Notes under the pieces: model-generated | What the model was told of the DNA's origin: nothing | Database searches by the model: none | What the model saw: only the letters and a program-made list of their open reading frames with translations | Position numbers and translations under genes: made by a program | Part shown: piece by piece, positions 35,537-44,463 of the stretch | How the letters are laid out: every line of letters begins with the position of its first letter | How positions within the stretch are numbered: the first letter of the stretch is position 1 | NCBI RefSeq assembly: GCF_005938745.2 | Contig: NZ_VCBX02000001.1 | Location: 4,292,501 to 4,356,500 of the forward strand | Source: Rhodococcus sp. KBS0724 | Lineage (GTDB): Bacteria > Actinomycetota > Actinomycetes > Mycobacteriales > Mycobacteriaceae | Direction: 5' to 3' | Length of the DNA stretch: 64,000 bases

Positions 35537-36756
35537 GCGCTCGCTCCGTACCGCGCGAGGATCTTCTCGCGCTTGGCCGGCTGGATATTGACGCGGGTGA
35601 TATCACCGTCATAGTGAGCAATGACCTTGGGGTCCATTACTTTTCGCCACAGCGGTGGTACGTAGGCCAGCATGATCATGCTGGCATACCCACTCGGAAG
35701 ATTCGGTGCACCATCCATGCTGCGGAGCGTCTGATAGCGGCGCGTGGGGTTGGCGTGATGATCACTGTGACGCTGCAGGTGATACAGGAAGATGTTGGTG
35801 CAGATGTGATCACTGTTCCAGCTGTGTGCCGGAGCGGCACGCTCGTATCGGCCGCTGGCCAACTTCGTCCGCTTCAGTCCGTAATGCTCGAGATAGTTGA
35901 CCGTCTCGAGCAGGCAGAAGCCGAAGACCGCCTGCAGGAACAGGAACGGCAGAATCGACAGCCCGAACACTGCGGTGAGCACAGCGAACAGCACTACCGA
36001 CATCAACCACGAATGCAGGACGTCGTTGCGAATTGTCCACGGCTTCTTACCCAATCGATCCAGCCGCGACTTTTCGAGTTCCCATGACGATCGCAGGGAT
36101 CCCCACACACTGCGCGGCAAGAAGGCCCAGAAGCTCTCACCGAATCGAGAGGACGCGGGATCCTCCGGAGTTGCCACCCGGACGTGATGACCGCGATTGT
36201 GCTCGATGTAGAAGTGACCGTAGAAGGACTGCGCCAGGGTGATCTTGGACAGCCATCGTTCGAGATCGTCTTTCTTGTGGCCGAGTTCGTGCGCCGTGTT
36301 GATTCCGATGCCCGCAACGCATCCGACGGTGATTGCCACACCGATCTTCGATACCAATCCGAGTCCGCCGTCGATACCGAGCCACGAGAGGTCCGTCGCC
36401 GACCACAGGTAGCAGGCCATGACAAGGCTGACCAGCTGGAACGGAATGTAGATGTACGTGCAGTAGCGGTAGTACTTGTCGTTCTCGAGCCTTTCCATGA
36501 CGTCGTCCGGCGGGTTCTCGCCATCCGGCCCGAAGAAGATATCGAGGATCGGCAGCAGCACGTACACCAGCAGCGGTCCGATCCACCACCACACCGGCGA
36601 GACCGCGCCGAGACCGATGTTGTTGAACAGAGCCACCATTCCCACTGCTATGAAAATCGCGACCGGGGGAACCAGGCCGAGCAGCCAGAGATGCCGTTTC
36701 TTGTCGCGCCACTCCCCCGATATCTGATCGGATTGTGCGCCCACGTGTGTCGACAC
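35533..36756 (-). CDS. alkB: Alkane 1-monooxygenase AlkB
   Basis: Integral-membrane di-iron hydroxylase of 407 residues oxidising medium-chain n-alkanes at the terminal carbon. The histidine boxes are HELGHKK, EHNRGHH and LQRHSDHH, plus the AlkB-specific NYLEHYGL. About six membrane helices lie in the N-terminal half and after the second box. The GTG at 36756 has GGAGGAGG 8 nt upstream. First gene of alkB-rubA-rubB-tetR. Matches Rv3252c and rhodococcal AlkB1-type clusters. Confidence 0.96.
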   Translation of the reverse strand: MSTHVGAQSDQISGEWRDKKRHLWLLGLVPPVAIFIAVGMVALFNNIGLGAVSPVWWWIGPLLVYVLLPILDIFFGPDGENPPDDVMERLENDKYYRYCTYIYIPFQLVSLVMACYLWSATDLSWLGIDGGLGLVSKIGVAITVGCVAGIGINTAHELGHKKDDLERWLSKITLAQSFYGHFYIEHNRGHHVRVATPEDPASSRFGESFWAFLPRSVWGSLRSSWELEKSRLDRLGKKPWTIRNDVLHSWLMSVVLFAVLTAVFGLSILPFLFLQAVFGFCLLETVNYLEHYGLKRTKLASGRYERAAPAHSWNSDHICTNIFLYHLQRHSDHHANPTRRYQTLRSMDGAPNLPSGYASMIMLAYVPPLWRKVMDPKVIAHYDGDITRVNIQPAKREKILARYGASA

Positions 36757-36814
36757 TGCGTGCCTCCTCCATCCGGAACGACCCACGACTGTGAGTCACT
36801 TCACTCTGAAGTAG

Positions 36815-36833
36815 ACAATACTGGCTATGTTGT
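36815..36833. promoter_or_regulatory. Candidate operator upstream of alkB
   Basis: ACAATACTGGCTATGTTGT is an imperfect inverted repeat with ACAA/TTGT ends, about 60 bp upstream of the alkB start. It is a plausible site for the TetR regulator encoded in the same operon. Confidence 0.45.
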
Positions 36834-36863
36834 AAAAAAACTATACAAATACTGAAATTTGTA
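36834..36863 (-). terminator. Terminator of the amino-acid permease gene
   Basis: On the minus strand a 7-bp AT-rich stem (TACAAAT/ATTTGTA at 36844-36863) is followed by seven T residues (36834-36840). It lies 4 bp after the permease stop and isolates the alkB operon. Confidence 0.7.
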
Positions 36864-36866
36864 CAC

Positions 36867-38360
36867 TCATTCGATTTCGCCGCGCTCGCGCTTTCCGATC
36901 AACGAATGGCGACGGCTGTACGCGAAGTAGATGACTACGCCGATCGCCATCCAGACGACAAACCGCAACCAGGTCTCCACCGACAGATTGAACATGAGCC
37001 ACACGCACGCCAGCACCGCAAGAATCGGAACAACCGGAACCCACGGAACTCGGAATCCGCGGGGCAGGTCCGGACGGGTCCTGCGCAGAACAATCACTCC
37101 GATCGAGACGAGGACAAACGCGAACAACGTTCCGATGTTCACCATTTCCTCGAGCGTGCCGATCGGAAAAACGCCGGCCAGTACGGCAACCACCACACCG
37201 ACAAGCACGGTGATCCTGACCGGAGTCCCATGCTTTCCGGTCGGCGCCAACCGACGCGGCATCAAACCGTCGCGGGCCATCGCAAAAAGCACACGGGTCT
37301 GCCCCAGCATCAACACCATGACTACGGTTGTGAGTCCGGCGAGGGCACCGAACGAGATCACGTTCTTTGCCCACGTGATGTCGTGGAACGCGAATGCCGT
37401 TGCCAGATTGGACGTGTCGCCTTCGAGTTCGCGGTAGTTCACCATCCCCGTGAGTACCAGCGTCACCGCCACGTACAGCACGGTGACGATGAGGAGTGAG
37501 CCGAGAATTCCACGCGGCAGGGCCTTCTGCGGTTCCTTCGTTTCCTCCGCGGTGGTGGCGACGACGTCGAATCCGATGAACGCGAAGAACACCAGGCTCG
37601 CTGCCGCCAGGAGTCCGTACCACCCGAACGTGCTGCCGCCGGCGCCGGTGACGTACGAGAACAGCGACTGATGGATGCCCTCGCCGGTGCTACCGGGCTG
37701 CGACGGCGGAATGTACGGCGTGTAGTTGTCGGTGTCGATGTAGAACATGCCGACGATGATCACGAGCAGCACCACGGCCACCTTGATCGACGTGATCACC
37801 AGCGACACCCGTGAGGAGAGCTTGGTTCCGGTCACCAGCAACACCGTGATGACCACGATGATCAGCACGGCGCCCCAGTCGAAGGAGATCGGCCCGAGTT
37901 CGACGATCGGACTCCGTGAGCCCATCACCTCGCCGAGATACAGCGACCACCCTTTTGCCACCACCGATGACGCCAACGCGAATTCGAGGATGAGGTCCCA
38001 GCCGATGATCCAGGCGACGAACTCGCCGAACGTTGCGTACGAGAAGGTGTACGCGCTTCCCGCGACAGGAACCGTCGACGCGAATTCTGCGTAACAGAGC
38101 GCCGCCAGGCCGCAGGCGATCGCGGCGATGACAAAGGCCAGGGACACAGACGGCCCGGCGACATTGCCTGCCGTCCGAGCCGTGAGTGTGAAGATTCCTG
38201 CGCCGATGACCACCGCAACACCGAATACGGTGAGATCCCAGGAGTTCAGATCTTTTCGGAGTTTCGTCTCCGGTTCGTCGGTGTCCTTGATGGACTGCTC
38301 TATCGATTTGGTTCGGAACAACTTGGAACGACCGGATCCGGCCTCGTCCTTGATCGCCAC
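36867..38360 (-). CDS. Cationic amino acid/APC-family permease (Rv3253c-like)
   Basis: Membrane transporter of 497 residues with about 12 helices, in the APC superfamily near the cationic amino acid transporter (CAT) group. The family signature VVIGAGIFTLTARTAG lies in TM1, with TAEETKEPQKALPRGI in the cytoplasmic loop after TM6-7. Substrate is likely a basic amino acid, but this is inferred. GTG start with AAGGAGG; a TAGGCT hexamer at 38385-38390 (minus strand) is a possible -10 for a short leader. Ends in its own terminator upstream of alkB. Confidence 0.88.
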   Translation of the reverse strand: MAIKDEAGSGRSKLFRTKSIEQSIKDTDEPETKLRKDLNSWDLTVFGVAVVIGAGIFTLTARTAGNVAGPSVSLAFVIAAIACGLAALCYAEFASTVPVAGSAYTFSYATFGEFVAWIIGWDLILEFALASSVVAKGWSLYLGEVMGSRSPIVELGPISFDWGAVLIIVVITVLLVTGTKLSSRVSLVITSIKVAVVLLVIIVGMFYIDTDNYTPYIPPSQPGSTGEGIHQSLFSYVTGAGGSTFGWYGLLAAASLVFFAFIGFDVVATTAEETKEPQKALPRGILGSLLIVTVLYVAVTLVLTGMVNYRELEGDTSNLATAFAFHDITWAKNVISFGALAGLTTVVMVLMLGQTRVLFAMARDGLMPRRLAPTGKHGTPVRITVLVGVVVAVLAGVFPIGTLEEMVNIGTLFAFVLVSIGVIVLRRTRPDLPRGFRVPWVPVVPILAVLACVWLMFNLSVETWLRFVVWMAIGVVIYFAYSRRHSLIGKRERGEIE

Positions 38361-38411
38361 TGCCGCCTCCTTAGAGATGGCATCAGCCTAAGCCTGTGCG
38401 AGAGGCTTTGT

Positions 38412-39338
38412 TCAGGGTTTGCGAGTGACCAGTTTGTCCAGATCAGGTTCGAGGTAGATCACGCGTGCCGCCGGAACAGCAGCACGCACACGCGCTTCCG
38501 CCTCGTCGATTGCGGTCGCGACATCCGAGATGGTCGAACCGAACGGCACGGCAACCTTGGCCGCAACCAGAATCTCCTCGGGACCGAGGTACTGGGTCTT
38601 GCAATGGATGACTCGTTCGATGCGGGTTCCGTCGACCAACGCGGCCAGGATCAGATCGGTTTCGGCGCTGGTCGCGCCTTCCCCGATCAACAGGGATTGC
38701 ATTTCGACGATCAGGACTATCGCGATGATGCCGAGCAGCACGCCGATGCACAGGGTGCCGATGCCGTCGAACACCGGATTGCCGGTCACCATCGTCAGGC
38801 CGACGCCGCCCAGTGCCAGTACCAGTCCGATCAGTGCGCCGGTGTCCTCGAGGAGGACTACCGGCAGTTCAGGACTGCGCGACGTACGGATGAACGACCA
38901 CCACGACGCGTTTCCCTTCAGTGGACGCGATTCCTTCATCGCGGTGAAGAAACTGAACCCTTCCAAGCACATGGCGATGACCAGAATCGCAATGGCCACG
39001 AAGGGCGAGTTGAGTTCCTCCGGATGTTGAATCTTGTGAATGCCCTCGTAGATCGCGAACAGCGAACCCAGGGTGAAGAGCACCAGAGCAACCACGAACG
39101 AGTAGAAGTAGCGATTGCGCCCGTATCCGAACGGGTGCAGTTGGTCGGCTTCCTTCTCGGCCTTCTTCTGTCCGAGTAGTAGCAGTCCCTGATTGGAGGT
39201 GTCGGCCACCGAGTGCACCGACTCGGCGAGCATCGACGACGACCCGGTGATCAAGAATCCAGCAAATTTAGCTACGGCAATTCCGGCATTGGCTCCCAAT
39301 GCGGCCAGGATTGCTTTCTTTCCGCCCTCTGCCGACAC
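38412..39338 (-). CDS. Cation diffusion facilitator family transporter
   Basis: CDF-type metal/proton antiporter of 308 residues. Six membrane helices are expected. TM2 carries SSSMLAESVHSVADTSNQ, the usual HxxxD-type metal site (SVHSVAD), and the loop has HPFGYGRNRYFYSF. The segment VVLLEDTGALIGLVLA corresponds to the TM5 metal site with ED. The C-terminal cytoplasmic domain has a ferredoxin-like fold. Metal (Zn, Fe or Mn) not determinable. The GTG at 39338 begins 2 bp after the manA stop, so it is in the manA operon. Confidence 0.88.
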   Translation of the reverse strand: MSAEGGKKAILAALGANAGIAVAKFAGFLITGSSSMLAESVHSVADTSNQGLLLLGQKKAEKEADQLHPFGYGRNRYFYSFVVALVLFTLGSLFAIYEGIHKIQHPEELNSPFVAIAILVIAMCLEGFSFFTAMKESRPLKGNASWWSFIRTSRSPELPVVLLEDTGALIGLVLALGGVGLTMVTGNPVFDGIGTLCIGVLLGIIAIVLIVEMQSLLIGEGATSAETDLILAALVDGTRIERVIHCKTQYLGPEEILVAAKVAVPFGSTISDVATAIDEAEARVRAAVPAARVIYLEPDLDKLVTRKP

Positions 39339-39340
39339 GA

Positions 39341-40558
39341 CTACCTGCCGACCGTGGCGCTGAAAACCTGTGCCGTTTTGCTTCGCGCCGAGATTTCCAC
39401 GAGCGGTTCGTCCGCGGAAATCCACGCTGCGCGACCACGATCGAGTTTCAGTTCGCCGGCCCCACACCGCAGCGTCACGGAACCGTCCGTGCACATCAGG
39501 ATGCGTGGTTCCCCGGCCGGAACGACGCTGTCCGTCACATCCCCACCCAACTCGATCCGCGTCAGCCGAAATTCCGGAGCGGGCGTCGGATAGACGATGT
39601 CCGCGCTGCCCGCGTGCGGCGCCGGGTCGAGAATCGTGATGTCGGAACCGTTGAAGTCGAGGACTCGAAGCAATTCAGGTACATCGACGTATTTGGGGGT
39701 CAGTCCGCCGCGCAGAACGTTGTCGGAGTTCGCCATGATCTCGACAGCCAGCCCGTGCAGGTAGGCATGGAGGTTTCCGGCGGCCAGGAAGAGTCCCTGA
39801 CCTGGTTCGAGTGTGACCCGATTCAGCAGCAGCGCGGCCAGCACTCCGGCATCACCCGGGTACGACTCGCCGAGTTCGAGTGCTGTGCGGATCTCGGCGG
39901 CAAATTCGACGTCTCGGGACGACGCGTAACCGATGCATCCCGCGAGGACGGCCGGCAGCAATGTTCCGAGTGCGGTGGACGGCAAAGTTATCCACGTCGT
40001 GAACAACGCCCGCAGACCGTCCGAATCCGGTTGTCCTTCAAGAAGACCGATGTACGGCTCCAGCTCGGGCACCGCCAGTGCGCGCAGCATCTTGACTGTC
40101 CTCGTCGGTTCGCGGAATCCCGCGAGCGCTTCGAAGGTGCTCAGCGCGACAACCAGTTCCGGTTTGTGGCTGCCGTCCTTGTAATTGCGGACAGGTGAGT
40201 CCATCGGAACACCGAGGTGGTTTTCCCGGTGGAAGCCCTCTTCTGCCTGGCGTGCGCTCGGGTGCGCTTGCAAGGACAGTGGCTCCTCCGCCGCCAACAG
40301 CTTGAGCAGGAACGGCAGGCGTTCCCCGAAGTCCTCGATGTTCTGTTCGCCCAATTGCCGTGCCGGATCACTGGCGAGCACATCGAGCAACGACTCGGTG
40401 CCATCGTCGGTGACGACGCGCGCAGGATCGCCCGGATGGGCGCCGAGCCACAACTCCGCCTCGGGATGTGTGGATGGCACGGGAAGCCCACGAAGTTCGG
40501 CAATAGCCGTACGCGACCCCCAGGCGTAGGACCGCAGAGCGCCCTCGAGTTCTTGCAC
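39341..40558 (-). CDS. manA: Mannose-6-phosphate isomerase, type I
   Basis: Zinc enzyme of 405 residues interconverting fructose-6-P and mannose-6-P, the entry to GDP-mannose for lipoarabinomannan and mannans. Zinc-ligand segments are PLSLQAHPS and KPELVVAL, with the C-terminal GNLHAYLHGLAVEIMANSDNVLRGGLTPKYVD including the catalytic region. GTG start overlaps the TAG of the upstream SIS gene by one base. Part of a run with the SIS protein and the CDF transporter. Matches Rv3255c. Confidence 0.94.
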   Translation of the reverse strand: MQELEGALRSYAWGSRTAIAELRGLPVPSTHPEAELWLGAHPGDPARVVTDDGTESLLDVLASDPARQLGEQNIEDFGERLPFLLKLLAAEEPLSLQAHPSARQAEEGFHRENHLGVPMDSPVRNYKDGSHKPELVVALSTFEALAGFREPTRTVKMLRALAVPELEPYIGLLEGQPDSDGLRALFTTWITLPSTALGTLLPAVLAGCIGYASSRDVEFAAEIRTALELGESYPGDAGVLAALLLNRVTLEPGQGLFLAAGNLHAYLHGLAVEIMANSDNVLRGGLTPKYVDVPELLRVLDFNGSDITILDPAPHAGSADIVYPTPAPEFRLTRIELGGDVTDSVVPAGEPRILMCTDGSVTLRCGAGELKLDRGRAAWISADEPLVEISARSKTAQVFSATVGR

Positions 40559-41667
40559 TAGCGCGACCCACCCGTCAACTGCACGTACGCGGACGCCATG
40601 TCCACTCTCGATGCCAAGACAAACACCTGTTCCACTTCCGATACCCCCGTATTGGCGCTGTCCTCGTCTGATGTGATCACCAGATCCGCATCGGCCAGCG
40701 CATCCATGCGTCGCGTGACCTCACCGCGTCCCGCTTCCATGGCAAACACGAATGCCCGAACCGGGTCGATCGGCAACGGGCCGTCGAGCTCCGGATCGTG
40801 GAAGAACGGATCGTGAAAAACCGAATCGCGAGCCCCGGCTGTCGGAGCGAACAGGGCCCGGGCCGCTGCGATCACATCCGACAGTTCACCGGAAGCCGCG
40901 GAGCGCCCTGAGGCCAGAAGCGACGCGCTTGCGTAGTCGGCAAGACCAGTGGCAACCGCGCCAAGGCCACACACGACCACGCGGCGATCACGCATCCTGG
41001 TAGCCAGGGATTTGGCCGGATTGTGAAACACCTCGTTCGACACACCGTCGCTGATAGCTTCGGCGTCGACGGCGTCCGCAATCCGATCGAGGGACGACGG
41101 TCCGGCTTCGGTCTTCTCACGGTGGTCGATCTCACGGTGGTCGAGCGCCGAAACCACCGCAACGAAGACCGCGAGAAAACGCATCATCGTGTGGCGCGGA
41201 GCCGTGAACACACGCGCAGGCAAAGTCATCGTGCGCCCGGCCGCTGCTGCCCGCATCGGTCCCTCTTCGGGAACCGCGACAACAACTTCTGCGCCGCGGC
41301 GTACCGCCCCGTCGACGGACTCCACGAGACGCGGATCCCCGGCGTCGTCACCGGCGACCACCACGACGTCGAGGGGTCCCACCCACGACGGCGTCCGATC
41401 GAGCAACACCAGAGGGCACGGCACAGCATTGCCGAGCAGGGCGACCGCGATCCGGGCGGCGTATCTGGCGCCGGCCGATCCCGCGATCAACACGACGCTT
41501 CGTGGACGCAGCCCGGCCAACCGATCGAGCGAGCCTTCCGCGACGGCCGAAGCCGTCGAACGAATCTGTGCGCCCCCCATGGCTACCGAACGCAGTAGCC
41601 CCTCCGAATCGGCAGCTGACAATGCGTCACTGTCGTCGAGGTCGAGGAGCGGTGTCGGCGCTGTCAT
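40558..41667 (-). CDS. SIS-domain phosphosugar-binding protein (Rv3256c/TobH-like)
   Basis: Soluble protein of 369 residues with SIS-like (sugar isomerase) halves, related to bifunctional phosphoglucose/phosphomannose isomerases. Segments such as SVVLIAGSAGARYAARIAVALLG and RTMTLPARVFTAP are visible, while catalytic residues of true isomerases are not obvious. It sits between manB and manA, so a role in mannose-phosphate metabolism or its regulation is likely. ATG 41667; a longer frame upstream lacks family support. Contains a duplicated HDPFFHDPEL/SVFHDP stretch. Confidence 0.8.
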   Translation of the reverse strand: MTAPTPLLDLDDSDALSAADSEGLLRSVAMGGAQIRSTASAVAEGSLDRLAGLRPRSVVLIAGSAGARYAARIAVALLGNAVPCPLVLLDRTPSWVGPLDVVVVAGDDAGDPRLVESVDGAVRRGAEVVVAVPEEGPMRAAAAGRTMTLPARVFTAPRHTMMRFLAVFVAVVSALDHREIDHREKTEAGPSSLDRIADAVDAEAISDGVSNEVFHNPAKSLATRMRDRRVVVCGLGAVATGLADYASASLLASGRSAASGELSDVIAAARALFAPTAGARDSVFHDPFFHDPELDGPLPIDPVRAFVFAMEAGRGEVTRRMDALADADLVITSDEDSANTGVSEVEQVFVLASRVDMASAYVQLTGGSR

Positions 41668-41799
41668 CTCACCGCACCCCCTTCTCCGTAACAACTTCTC
41701 TCGCAACCAACGTCGACCGCAGCACTGCGTGCGCGGATAGTCCCCCAACTATCCCAGGCGGCCGACGCGCCGACAAACCGATCGGGCAGAAAAATGAAC

Positions 41800-43182
41800 T
41801 CAGCCTCGAACGATCGCCAGAATCTCGCCGACCAACGCGTCGACATCTGCCTGCGTCGGAGCTTCGACGTTGAGTCGGAGCAACGGTTCCGTGTTGGATG
41901 CCCGCAGGTTGAACCACGCATTACCGGACAAGTTGACCGTGACACCGTCGAGGCGGTCGACGGAGTCGGTGCGGTCCGCGAACGCCGCAAGCACGGCCGC
42001 GGTTCGATCGGCTGCATCGGCAACGGTCGAGTTGATCTCACCGGATGCGCTGTACCGGGTGTACTCGGCCATCAGTTCCGACAGCGGCCGGTCCTGCTCA
42101 CCGAGTGCGGCCAGCACGTGCAATGCGGCCAGCATGCCGGAATCGGCACCCCAGAAATCGCGGAAGTAGTAGTGAGCGGAATGTTCGCCGCCGAAAACTG
42201 CGCCCGTTTCGGCCATCTGCTGCTTGATGAACGAATGGCCGACGCGGGTGCGGATCGGAACGCCACCCAGTTCGGTGACCAGTTCCGGCACCGCGTGCGA
42301 GGTGATGAGGTTGTAGATGATCGACGCGCCTGGCTCCTTGGCCAACTCGCGCTGCGCAACCAGTGCCGTCACGGCGGACGGGGACACCGGATCGCCCTTT
42401 TCGTCGACCACGAAGCAGCGGTCCGCGTCACCGTCGAAGGCAAGACCGACATCTGCGCCCGTCTCACGGACATATGCCTGCAGATCGACCAGGTTGGCCG
42501 GATCAAGCGGGTTCGCTTCGTGATTGGGGAACGAGCCGTCCAATTCGAAGTACAAGGGCAGAACATCGAGCGGCATCGGACCGAAGACGGCGGGCGCAGT
42601 GTGTCCACCCATCCCGTTACCCGCGTCGACGGCAACCTTCATCGCACGCATCTCGGACAGGTCGACAAGCCCGCGCAAGTAGCTTGCGTACTCGTCGAGC
42701 ACATCCTTACTGCTGACCTGACCGGCCGGACCGTCGAACTCGGGAACTCCGGAGACAACCTCACCCGAGATGACAGCAAGACCGGTGTCCTGACCGACCG
42801 GCTTGGCACCGGCGCGGCACAACTTGATGCCGTTGTACTTCGCGGGGTTGTGGCTTGCGGTGAACATCGCACCGGGGCAGTTCAACAACCCGGAAGCAAA
42901 ATAGAGCTCGTCGGTCGACGCCAGTCCGATGTGCACGACGTCGAGGCCCTGCGCGACGACACCCTCGGCAAACGCAGCCGACAGCGCAGGTGAGGACTCG
43001 CGCATGTCGTGACCGATCACGACGGTCGACGCGGCGCCCTCCTCGTCGCGAACCAAACGGGCGAACGACGCGCCGACATCACGGACAAAATCTTCGTCGA
43101 TCTGCTCACCGACCACGCCACGGACGTCGTACGCCTTGATGATTGCAGCAACCGACTCGGCTGTTCGCCCCACTGAATTCAT
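41800..43182 (-). CDS. manB: Phosphomannomutase/phosphoglucomutase
   Basis: Alpha-D-phosphohexomutase of about 460 residues converting mannose-6-P to mannose-1-P. Active-site phosphoserine loop TASHNPAKYNG, metal loop DGDADRC, sugar-binding loop FGGEHSAHYYF and C-terminal phosphate-binding RASNTEPLLRLNVEA are all present. ATG 43182 is very close to AAGGAGA; the GTG at 43173 has better spacing and is a realistic alternative. Matches Rv3257c (pmmA). Separated by 132 bp from the downstream SIS gene. Confidence 0.94.
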   Translation of the reverse strand: MNSVGRTAESVAAIIKAYDVRGVVGEQIDEDFVRDVGASFARLVRDEEGAASTVVIGHDMRESSPALSAAFAEGVVAQGLDVVHIGLASTDELYFASGLLNCPGAMFTASHNPAKYNGIKLCRAGAKPVGQDTGLAVISGEVVSGVPEFDGPAGQVSSKDVLDEYASYLRGLVDLSEMRAMKVAVDAGNGMGGHTAPAVFGPMPLDVLPLYFELDGSFPNHEANPLDPANLVDLQAYVRETGADVGLAFDGDADRCFVVDEKGDPVSPSAVTALVAQRELAKEPGASIIYNLITSHAVPELVTELGGVPIRTRVGHSFIKQQMAETGAVFGGEHSAHYYFRDFWGADSGMLAALHVLAALGEQDRPLSELMAEYTRYSASGEINSTVADAADRTAAVLAAFADRTDSVDRLDGVTVNLSGNAWFNLRASNTEPLLRLNVEAPTQADVDALVGEILAIVRG

Positions 43183-43215
43183 TCTCCTTGTGTGCGCATC
43201 CCGACGGACATTTCC

Positions 43216-43251
43216 GCAGGACACTGGAAGTTCGCAAGACGCTGGAAGTTC
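43216..43251 (+). repeat. Two imperfect 18-bp tandem repeats upstream of manB
   Basis: GCAGGACACTGGAAGTTC (43216-43233) and GCAAGACGCTGGAAGTTC (43234-43251) differ at two positions, in the leader of manB. Confidence 0.85.
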
Positions 43252-43310
43252 TGAGCAAGCCTAATGCTTCACGCGCGACTACGGGATGTCAGGCGAAAGC
43301 GGCCGACAAT

Positions 43311-43709
43311 TCAGGCCGACGGATCCGGCAGAACACGCAGGTGACCGCGACGACCGGTGCGGACCGTGGGAGGTGCAACGGAACGGGCGTCCTCGCCTGC
43401 GGACACGCCGGTGTCCTCACGTCCCTTGGCGCGGTCACCGAAACCTGCCTCACGGACAGCTTCGGCAAGAGCGGTCAAATCGTCTTCGTCCGGGGTGCTG
43501 GTCGAGAATCCACCCTCGTACCGGACCATTTCCCAGCCCTTCGGGACCGTGATACGCGACGCATGGTTGTCACACAGATCCCACGAGTGCGGTTCAGCGA
43601 CGGTCGCGAGAGGACCGACTACCGCAGTGGAGTCCGAGTAGACATACGTCAACGTCGCGACGGCGGGGTTCTTGCACCCGGGGCGGCAGCAGCGACGCAG
43701 AGATCTCAC
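43311..43709 (-). CDS. DUF3499-family small protein with cysteine-rich N-terminus
   Basis: About 132 residues. The start RSLRRCCRPGCKNPAVATLTYVY and later HSWDLCDNHA form a probable zinc-binding set (C-x3-C and C-x2-H). The C-terminal part is charged and disordered. GTG 43709 is preceded by TAGGCT at 8 nt, predicting a leaderless transcript. Conserved between manB and the Rv3259-like gene in mycolata (Rv3258c). Function unknown. Confidence 0.8.
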   Translation of the reverse strand: MRSLRRCCRPGCKNPAVATLTYVYSDSTAVVGPLATVAEPHSWDLCDNHASRITVPKGWEMVRYEGGFSTSTPDEDDLTALAEAVREAGFGDRAKGREDTGVSAGEDARSVAPPTVRTGRRGHLRVLPDPSA

Positions 43710-43717
43710 AGGTACGG

Positions 43718-43723
43718 AGCCTA
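43718..43723 (-). promoter_or_regulatory. -10 element TAGGCT for leaderless DUF3499 gene
   Basis: Minus-strand TAGGCT ends 8 nt before the GTG at 43709. Confidence 0.5.
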
Positions 43724-43776
43724 GCCCTCCCCGCGGCGGGAACCTACTCGGACACACCGACGGAGCGTCACTGTCG

Positions 43777-43782
43777 TAATCT
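43777..43782 (+). promoter_or_regulatory. -10 element TAATCT for leaderless Rv3259-like gene
   Basis: TAATCT lies 7 nt before the ATG at 43790. With the opposing TAGGCT at 43718-43723 it forms a compact divergent promoter. Confidence 0.6.
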
Positions 43783-43789
43783 CGACGGC

Positions 43790-44278
43790 ATGTCACGCTC
43801 CCCCCGCCGACGGTCGGTCACCACCCGTTCGATCGAACGGCACGGCCGCGGCCTGCGCGGACCCTTGTTGCCGCCGGAAGTTCCGGCACGGCGCACCCGA
43901 GCGGAGAAATTCGATCTCCTCGTGATGGACGCGTTTGCTCCGGTGGACCTGGCTTGGCACGACCGGCTGAAAAAACTCGACATCGCCGTCGACGAGGTTC
44001 CCAAGATTTTTGCCCGTGATCCGGATTCGGTGAACTGGCCACCGGAAGTCGTCGCAGACGGACCTGTTCCGCTCTCACGTTTGATTCCTGCGGGCATCGA
44101 TCGCCACGGCAAGACGACACGTGCGCGGATTGTGTTGTTCCGTAGACCGTTGGAGCAGCGTGCCAAGAATCCGGACGAACTCACGGATCTGGTTCACGAC
44201 GTGCTGGTGCATCAGGTCAGTACGTTTCTCGGTGTCGACCCGTCTGTGATCGATCCGACGTTTCCCGAAGAAGACTGA
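43790..44278 (+). CDS. Metallopeptidase-family (zincin-like) protein with degenerate motif
   Basis: Protein of 162 residues of the family containing Rv3259. The N-terminus is basic; the core begins KFDLLVMDAFAPVD. Where related zincin-like proteins carry HExxH, this protein has LVHDVLVHQVSTFLG, so the general-base glutamate is missing and the spacing is altered. It probably lacks peptidase activity or uses another chemistry. The predicted mRNA is leaderless. Tandem 17-bp repeats span its stop codon. Neighbours are DUF3499 (divergent) and whiB2 (convergent). Confidence 0.8.
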   Translation: MSRSPRRRSVTTRSIERHGRGLRGPLLPPEVPARRTRAEKFDLLVMDAFAPVDLAWHDRLKKLDIAVDEVPKIFARDPDSVNWPPEVVADGPVPLSRLIPAGIDRHGKTTRARIVLFRRPLEQRAKNPDELTDLVHDVLVHQVSTFLGVDPSVIDPTFPEED

Positions 44279-44312
44279 GCTAAGAAAAAGACTGAGCTAA
44301 GAAGAAGACTGA
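44267..44312 (+). repeat. 17-bp tandem repeat over the Rv3259-like stop codon
   Basis: GAAGAAGACTGAGCTAA (44267-44283), GAAAAAGACTGAGCTAA (44284-44300) and a partial third copy (44301-44312). The first copy contains the stop codon. Confidence 0.93.
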
Positions 44313-44378
44313 ATACCCTTACATCAGGGCCGAAAGTCCATATTCCCGAAAGACAAGTATCTCTGAAAGTCTGTGCAC

Positions 44379-44412
44379 GACCTGCAATTCCCCGTTGCAG
44401 GTCAAGACTTTT
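44379..44412 (+). terminator. Hairpin after Rv3259-like gene
   Basis: A perfect 9-bp stem GACCTGCAA/TTGCAGGTC (44379-44387 and 44395-44403) is followed by AAGACTTTT. It separates the gene from convergent whiB2. Confidence 0.65.
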
Positions 44413-44463
44413 CGCAGACCGTCCCGTCAGCCCCGACGCTGACAGAACCGATTCAGCAGCAGA

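Noticed and set aside
41735..41754. GGATAGT/ACTATCC hairpin between manB and the SIS gene considered as terminator
   Set aside because: Seven-base stem and no T tract on either strand; left unassigned.
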